DNA of 10,863 nucleotides from Oscillospiraceae bacterium. GTDB taxonomy: Bacteria; Bacillota; Clostridia; Oscillospirales; CAG-272. Position 1 is the first letter of the stretch. Each line of letters opens with the position of its first letter. The DNA lies in the NCBI GenBank assembly GCA_015063655.1, contig SVTU01000044.1, forward strand, positions 1 through 10,863, given 5' to 3'. Below the pieces are notes generated by a model. It saw nothing but the letters and a program-made list of their open reading frames with translations. It did not search any database and was not told the origin of the DNA. Below are positions 5,482 to 10,863 of this stretch, in pieces. The position numbers were made by a program, and so were the translations under genes.

Positions 5482-6750
5482 ATGTCCATCAAAAAGCATT
5501 CTGTGACTTTGGATATTTCCAAATGTAAGGGCTGTACGAATTGTATCAAGCGATGCCCCACAGAGGCCATTCGTGTGCGAGACGGTCATGCAGTGATCCG
5601 TGAGGAGCTGTGTATCGATTGCGGCGAATGCATTCGCCAATGCCCGTATCAGGCCAAAAAGGCCACCTTTGATAAATTGGAGGATTTTGCCTCTTACAAA
5701 TTTAAGATCGCTTTGCCCGCTCCCGCCCTCTTTGGGCAGTTTGAGGACGTGGAGGATCTGGACGAGATCCTAACGGCACTCCTTGAGTGCGGCTTCGATC
5801 AGGTGTTTGAGGTCTCCCGTGCGGCAGAGCTTGTTACCGCCTATACGAGAATGTATATGAAGCGGCAGGATATTGCCCGCCCCGTGATCAGCTCGGCGTG
5901 CCCCGCCATCGTGAGAATGATCACGCTGCGTTTCCCGTATCTGTGCGACAACCTGCTGCCCATTCTTCCCCCTATTGAGTATGCGGCACGTATCGCCCGT
6001 GAGGAGGCGCTCGCCGCTTATCCCGAGCTTACCGACAGCGACATTTGTGTGCTGTTTATCACGCCCTGTCCCGCTAAGGTCAGCTACATACGAAACCCCA
6101 TCGGTGTCGACCACAGCGCCGTGAACGGTGCGCTCGCCATCAGTGACATGTATTTCAAGATCCGTGCCAAGAGGCGTGAGATCAAGATGCCGCAAACCAT
6201 TTCCCGTTCGGGCATTATCGGACTCAATTGGGCGAACAGCGGCGGAGAGGCGACCTCACTGCTTTCGGAAAAGTATCTTGCCGCCGACGGTATTGAAAAT
6301 TGCATTAAGGTGCTGGATCAGCTGGACAACGGTTCGATCCGAGATCTTGATTTTATCGAGCTGAATGCCTGCACGGGCGGTTGTGTAGGCGGAACGCTGA
6401 CGGTGGAAAATCCGTACGTTGCCGCAGCACGCTTCCGTTCCCTGCGAAAGTTTTTACCCGTGTCCCGCAATCAGATCGATCTGTTCTCCTGTGTCATTCC
6501 TCCTGAGCTTTTGCTTGACAAGAGGGTAGAGGAGACCGATTCCCAACATATTCAAACGGACCGCAAGAGTGCGATTGCCAAAATGTCTGCCATAGAGGAG
6601 ATATACAAGCAGCTTCCGCACTTGGATTGCGGCTCCTGCGGTGCGCCTAACTGCCACGCATTGGCCGAGGACATTATTGCGGGAGAGGCGGAGCTTGGCG
6701 ATTGTCTGATTCGCCTGCGTGCCGCCAAGGAGGAAGGAGAAAGCAAATGA
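5482..6750 (+). CDS. Sensory-type [FeFe]-hydrogenase-like iron-sulfur protein (HydS-like)
   Basis: 422 residues in three parts. Residues 7-56 hold two [4Fe-4S] ferredoxin motifs: C15, C18, C21, C25 and C44, C47, C50, C54. Residues of about 70-345 form the H-cluster domain of [FeFe] hydrogenases. SSACPAIV at 137-144 replaces the canonical TSCCP, with C140 retained and the proton-shuttle cysteine replaced by A139. TPCPAK at 194-199 keeps C196 and K199, and ELNACTGGCVGG at 293-304 keeps C297 and C301. All four cluster cysteines therefore remain. Residues of about 370-412 form a PF04060-type cluster domain, CGSCGAPNC with C383, C386, C391 and a distal C408. Loss of the shuttle cysteine is known from sensory hydrogenases such as Thermotoga HydS, which turn over H2 poorly. 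A regulatory H2 or redox sensor is inferred. AGGAGGG at 5471-5477 supports the start; the next gene overlaps by 4 nt. Confidence 0.86.
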   Translation: MSIKKHSVTLDISKCKGCTNCIKRCPTEAIRVRDGHAVIREELCIDCGECIRQCPYQAKKATFDKLEDFASYKFKIALPAPALFGQFEDVEDLDEILTALLECGFDQVFEVSRAAELVTAYTRMYMKRQDIARPVISSACPAIVRMITLRFPYLCDNLLPILPPIEYAARIAREEALAAYPELTDSDICVLFITPCPAKVSYIRNPIGVDHSAVNGALAISDMYFKIRAKRREIKMPQTISRSGIIGLNWANSGGEATSLLSEKYLAADGIENCIKVLDQLDNGSIRDLDFIELNACTGGCVGGTLTVENPYVAAARFRSLRKFLPVSRNQIDLFSCVIPPELLLDKRVEETDSQHIQTDRKSAIAKMSAIEEIYKQLPHLDCGSCGAPNCHALAEDIIAGEAELGDCLIRLRAAKEEGESK

Positions 6751-7073
6751 CGGTGCGCCAAGTATGCGATGCACTTGCTCTACGTCCCGTTGCCATGCCG
6801 AACCCCGACCGTGAGGTTACGGGAGGGTATGCAGGCGACCTGCTCAGCTGGGTTATGTCCCGTGCCGAGGAGGGGGATGCGTGGATTACCATCATGTCAA
6901 ACGTCAACACGCTTGCCGTGGCCACTCTCACCGATCCTGCCTGCATCATTCTGGCAGAGGGCGTTAGCCCCGACGAGGGCGTGGCCGAGCGTGCCGAGCA
7001 GCAGGGCATCAATCTGCTGTGCAGTCAGTTGCCTGCGTTTGCCCTTTGTGCCGCAGTCTCGGAGCTGCTATGA
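6747..7073 (+). CDS. DRTGG-domain protein (second copy)
   Basis: 108 residues, starting at an ATG that overlaps the TGA of the previous gene (ATGA), with a GGAG upstream. DREVTGGYAGDLLSWV at residues 21-36 is the clear DRTGG-domain signature, better preserved than in the copy at 4688. The rest follows the domain fold: WITIMSNVNTLAVATL at 46-61, ACIILAEGVSPD at 65-76, INLLCS at 88-93. The domain is regulatory in the better known proteins that carry it, and its ligand here is unknown. Two diverged copies flank the sensor-kinase and hydrogenase-like genes, suggesting they act as separate or paired subunits. The stop overlaps the next start by ATGA, so translation is coupled. Confidence 0.82.
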   Translation: MTVRQVCDALALRPVAMPNPDREVTGGYAGDLLSWVMSRAEEGDAWITIMSNVNTLAVATLTDPACIILAEGVSPDEGVAERAEQQGINLLCSQLPAFALCAAVSELL

Positions 7074-7807
7074 AGCATTTATATTACGATCTGCACGTTC
7101 ACTCCTGTTTGTCACCGTGTGCCGATAACGATATGACCCCTGCTAACATTGCGGGCATGTCGGCCCTCAAGGGCTTGGGTATCGTGGCCTTGACAGACCA
7201 TAACACAGCAAGGAATTGCCCTGCCTTCTTTGCCGCCTGTCGAGAGATGGGCATTGTGCCCGTGGCGGGCATGGAGCTGACGACGGCAGAGGATATTCAC
7301 TTAGTATGTCTGTTTGAAACGCTTGAGGACGCCATGTCTTTTGATGCCGTTGTGTACGGGCATCTGCAAAAGATACCCAACCGCCCCGAGATCTTCGGCG
7401 ATCAGATCGTGATGAGCGAGAGGGACGAGGAGCAGGGAAGAGAGGAGAATCTGCTGGTGGTGGCAACCGACCTGTGGGTCGGCGATGCGATCGACCTGGT
7501 GCGTGCCCACGGCGGACACGTCCATCCCGCCCATATCGACAGAACGTCGGGCGGTATGGTCGCCATTCTCGGCGACGTTCCCGCCGAATACGGCTTTACT
7601 GTGATGGAGCTGCGCAACCCCGCCTTGCGGGAGCAGTACCGTCAAAAGTATGCCACGGTCAAACGGGCCGCCATGCTGTATTGCTCCGATGCCCATAGCC
7701 TCGGGCATATCAGTGAGGCTGTCAACAAGCTCCCGCTTTTGGTGGAGAGCCATGAGGAAGAGGAGATTCGCAGAGCGTTATTTCGCTATCTGCGTTCACC
7801 AATATAA
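7070..7807 (+). CDS. PHP-domain metal-dependent phosphoesterase
   Basis: 245 residues, single PHP domain. Metal-binding motifs are complete: DLHVHSCLSPC at 7-17 (H9, H11), TDHN at 42-45 (D43, H44), GMELTTAEDIHLVC at 67-80 (E69, H77), HPAHID at 152-157, and SDAH at 206-209. The fold is that of trinuclear metal phosphoesterases such as YciV and histidinol phosphatase. The specific CSPCADNDMTP variant after the first motif is what I recall for PHP proteins next to HydABC-type operons. Substrate unknown; a small phosphorylated molecule or a phosphoprotein made by the neighbouring GHKL kinases is a speculative option. The start overlaps the previous stop (ATGA). The longer upstream frame is rejected because the family begins with the YYDLHVHS strand. 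Confidence 0.86.
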   Translation: MKHLYYDLHVHSCLSPCADNDMTPANIAGMSALKGLGIVALTDHNTARNCPAFFAACREMGIVPVAGMELTTAEDIHLVCLFETLEDAMSFDAVVYGHLQKIPNRPEIFGDQIVMSERDEEQGREENLLVVATDLWVGDAIDLVRAHGGHVHPAHIDRTSGGMVAILGDVPAEYGFTVMELRNPALREQYRQKYATVKRAAMLYCSDAHSLGHISEAVNKLPLLVESHEEEEIRRALFRYLRSPI

Positions 7808-7842
7808 GAAAAAATAAAAAACATATATGGAGGAAGTTCTAC

Positions 7843-8337
7843 ATGAAAAAGAATTTGACCACTGTCATGTTTCGCGGAACTCGTGCGCAAGAAGAACAGC
7901 TTTACGCAGTTATCGAGCGTCACCGCGACACACCCGGCGCATTGATGCCGATCCTTCAGGAAGCGCAGGAGATCTACGGATACCTGCCTATGGAGGTTCA
8001 GAAGATGATCGCCTTGAAGATGGGCATTTCTGTGGAAGAGGTTTATGGCGTTGCCACCTTCTATTCCCAGTTTGCACTCAATCCGAAGGGTGAGGTATCC
8101 ATCGCCGTTTGTCTCGGAACTGCTTGCTACGTAAAGGGAAGCGGCGACATTCTCGACCGTATCGTTGAGGTTCTCGGCGTTCCCGCAGGCTCTACGTCCT
8201 CTGACGGAAAGTATTCCATTGAGGCAACCAGATGCATCGGCGCTTGCGGTCTGGCTCCCGTTCTCACCATCAACAATGAGGTTTACGGACGTCTGACGAA
8301 GGCTGACGTTGACGGCATTCTTGCCAAGTACAAATAA
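7843..8337 (+). CDS. hndA: NuoE-like [2Fe-2S] subunit of an electron-bifurcating hydrogenase (HndA/HydC)
   Basis: 164 residues. The N-terminal helical half ends in the family block EVYGVATFYSQF at 66-77. The C-terminal half is the thioredoxin-fold [2Fe-2S] domain with C90 and C95 (CLGTAC) and C131 and C135 (CIGAC), followed by GLAPV. Length and motifs are those of the 24-kDa complex I subunit homologue. In HndABCD/HydABC this subunit relays electrons between NAD(P) and the hydrogenase. GGAGG lies about 9 nt before the ATG. A 35-nt gap separates it from the PHP gene, the largest internal gap since 4688, with a weak TATAAG box, so an extra promoter is conceivable. Codon choice is clearly more biased than in the upstream genes, as expected for a highly expressed enzyme. 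Confidence 0.92.
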   Translation: MKKNLTTVMFRGTRAQEEQLYAVIERHRDTPGALMPILQEAQEIYGYLPMEVQKMIALKMGISVEEVYGVATFYSQFALNPKGEVSIAVCLGTACYVKGSGDILDRIVEVLGVPAGSTSSDGKYSIEATRCIGACGLAPVLTINNEVYGRLTKADVDGILAKYK

Positions 8338-8343
8338 TCGTCA

Positions 8344-8913
8344 ATGAAGGAGCTTTCTCTGAACGTTCTGGATATTGCCAAGAACTCGGTCAAGGCAGGG
8401 GCAGACAGCATTGCCATATGCCTCTCGCTTGACGGCGAGGGCGTGTTGAGCCTTACGGTGACGGATAACGGCTGCGGCATGACGGAGGACGTTTTGCACC
8501 GTGTGACCGATCCGTTTTATACAACACGCACCACACGCAAGGTCGGCCTTGGCCTGCCGCTCCTTCGCCTTGCGGCGGAGCAGACGGGAGGGCATCTGTC
8601 CATTCGCTCCTCAACCGCTCCCGCTGATCACGGCACAGAGCTGTGTGCGGTCTTTCATGCCGACCACATCGACTGTGCGCCCATCGGCGATATGCCCTCA
8701 AGCATATGCGCTTTGGTGGCGGGAAGCCCTGATATCCATTGGCACTTTTCCGATTGCACGCCAAGCGGAGAGGTGACGTTGGATACCGACGAGCTGCATG
8801 CGGTGCTGGGAGAGGATATTTCCCTGGCAGAACCGGAGATACAGATGTGGATGCGGGAGTATCTTGCAGAGCAATATGCAGAGCGAGAGAAATCAAACAC
8901 GAAAGATAATTGA
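8344..8913 (+). CDS. GHKL-type ATP-binding protein (second copy) inside the hydrogenase operon
   Basis: 189 residues. A GHKL ATPase domain occupies residues 1 to about 110: N-box LNVLDIAKNSVKAGA at 6-20 with N14, G1 box DNGCGM at 41-46, and the conserved DPFYTTR at 56-62 followed by KVGLGLPLL (G2) at 66-74. No histidine phosphoacceptor domain is present. The C-terminal 80 residues are a separate, acidic extension with no motif I recognise, ending in a charged helix. Unlike its neighbours it lacks a visible Shine-Dalgarno; the ATG is 6 nt after the hndA stop, so coupled translation at low level is likely. ATPases of this type are found between the NuoE- and NuoF-like genes in many Clostridia. 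The role is unproven; regulation by protein phosphorylation is inferred. Confidence 0.85.
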   Translation: MKELSLNVLDIAKNSVKAGADSIAICLSLDGEGVLSLTVTDNGCGMTEDVLHRVTDPFYTTRTTRKVGLGLPLLRLAAEQTGGHLSIRSSTAPADHGTELCAVFHADHIDCAPIGDMPSSICALVAGSPDIHWHFSDCTPSGEVTLDTDELHAVLGEDISLAEPEIQMWMREYLAEQYAEREKSNTKDN

Positions 8914-8936
8914 TAACAATATAGGAGGAAATCACA

Positions 8937-9311
8937 ATGAAATCTTTAGCTGAACTCGCTGCTATCAGAGAAAAGATGCAGAGCAAGGTTCAAATTCGTG
9001 AGGGTGCTACCACAACACGTGTTGTTGTCGGTATGGCTACCTGCGGAATTGCCGCAGGCGCACGCCCTGTGCTGAATGCCTTCGTTGAGGGCGTTGCAAA
9101 ATCCAATGTTGGCGATAAGGTAACCGTTACGCAGACCGGATGCATCGGTATCTGCCAGTACGAGCCCGTTGTAGAGATCTACGAAGAGGGCAAGGAAAAG
9201 GTAACTTACGTAAAGCTTACCGCAGAGAAGGCGGCCGAGATCGTAGAAAAGCATCTTGTTGGCGGTGCTGTGGTTGAGGAATATACCATCGGCGCATACA
9301 AGGCTCTTTGA
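8937..9311 (+). CDS. hndB: HndB-like thioredoxin-fold [2Fe-2S] ferredoxin domain protein
   Basis: 124 residues. A lead helix (SLAELAAIREKMQ) precedes a thioredoxin-like [2Fe-2S] fold: VVVGMATCGIAAGAR at 29-43 with C36, and VTVTQTGCIGICQYEPVVEI at 62-81 with C69 and C73. It corresponds to HndB, the small subunit of the NAD(P)-dependent HndABCD hydrogenase. Only three cysteines exist in the whole protein; position 41, where a CxxxxC partner would sit, is glycine. If a [2Fe-2S] cluster binds, a fourth ligand must come from elsewhere, or the domain has no cluster. An AGGAGG site stands before the ATG, and the start is supported by the family N-terminus. It is followed 27 nt later by the NuoF-like gene. 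Confidence 0.88.
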   Translation: MKSLAELAAIREKMQSKVQIREGATTTRVVVGMATCGIAAGARPVLNAFVEGVAKSNVGDKVTVTQTGCIGICQYEPVVEIYEEGKEKVTYVKLTAEKAAEIVEKHLVGGAVVEEYTIGAYKAL

Positions 9312-9338
9312 TTATAACGTAGGAAAGGATAAAAAGCA

Positions 9339-10863
<1,525 letters not shown>

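Noticed and set aside
7778..7808. Possible internal promoter before hndA (TTATTT and TATAAG)
   Set aside because: The spacer would be 19 nt and the -35 is poor; the hexamers lie inside the end of the PHP gene. It is suggestive only because the gap to hndA is larger than the others.

Overview
The window looks like chromosomal DNA of a strictly anaerobic Clostridia-type Firmicute, probably an uncultured gut lineage. The grounds are Shine-Dalgarno sites of the GGAGG type, sigma-A promoters with 17-nt spacers, a DUF3343/cysteine desulfurase pair, a QueT transporter, and an NAD(P)-linked [FeFe]-hydrogenase operon with the Clostridia/Thermotogae accessory genes. The species assignment is inference; no rRNA or other marker gene is present.

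Region 1 (1-2400): the 5' part of mutY on the minus strand with its own promoter; a small four-helix membrane protein (TIGR04086-like); a Gfo/Idh/MocA oxidoreductase with a strong promoter and a structured leader; a 30-residue Cys-rich membrane microprotein; and a run of three strong hairpins (2276-2390). The middle hairpin is a perfect 49-nt inverted repeat and the third is the terminator of the convergent minus-strand operon.

Region 2 (2398-3793, minus): a DUF3343 protein followed, one nucleotide after its stop codon, by a SufS/CsdB-like cysteine desulfurase family protein. The two probably form a sulfur (or selenium) handling pair.

Region 3 (3865-4546): a consensus promoter, a candidate preQ1-I riboswitch starting essentially at the transcription start, queT (queuosine-precursor transporter), and a clear intrinsic terminator.

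Region 4 (4590 to the end): a strong promoter followed by nine same-strand, tightly packed genes. They are a DRTGG protein, a GHKL ATPase, a sensory-type [FeFe]-hydrogenase-like protein that keeps the H-cluster cysteines but has lost the proton-shuttle cysteine, a second DRTGG protein, a PHP-domain phosphoesterase, a NuoE-like subunit (HndA/HydC), a second GHKL ATPase, an HndB-like thioredoxin-fold protein, and a NuoF-like subunit (HndC/HydB) cut by the window edge. The catalytic hydrogenase subunit (HndD/HydA) is expected just downstream but is not seen. The electron-bifurcating hydrogenase modules are interleaved with what looks like a redox- or H2-sensing regulatory cassette. Its output is not identified, because no sigma factor, PP2C phosphatase, STAS protein or response regulator is visible.
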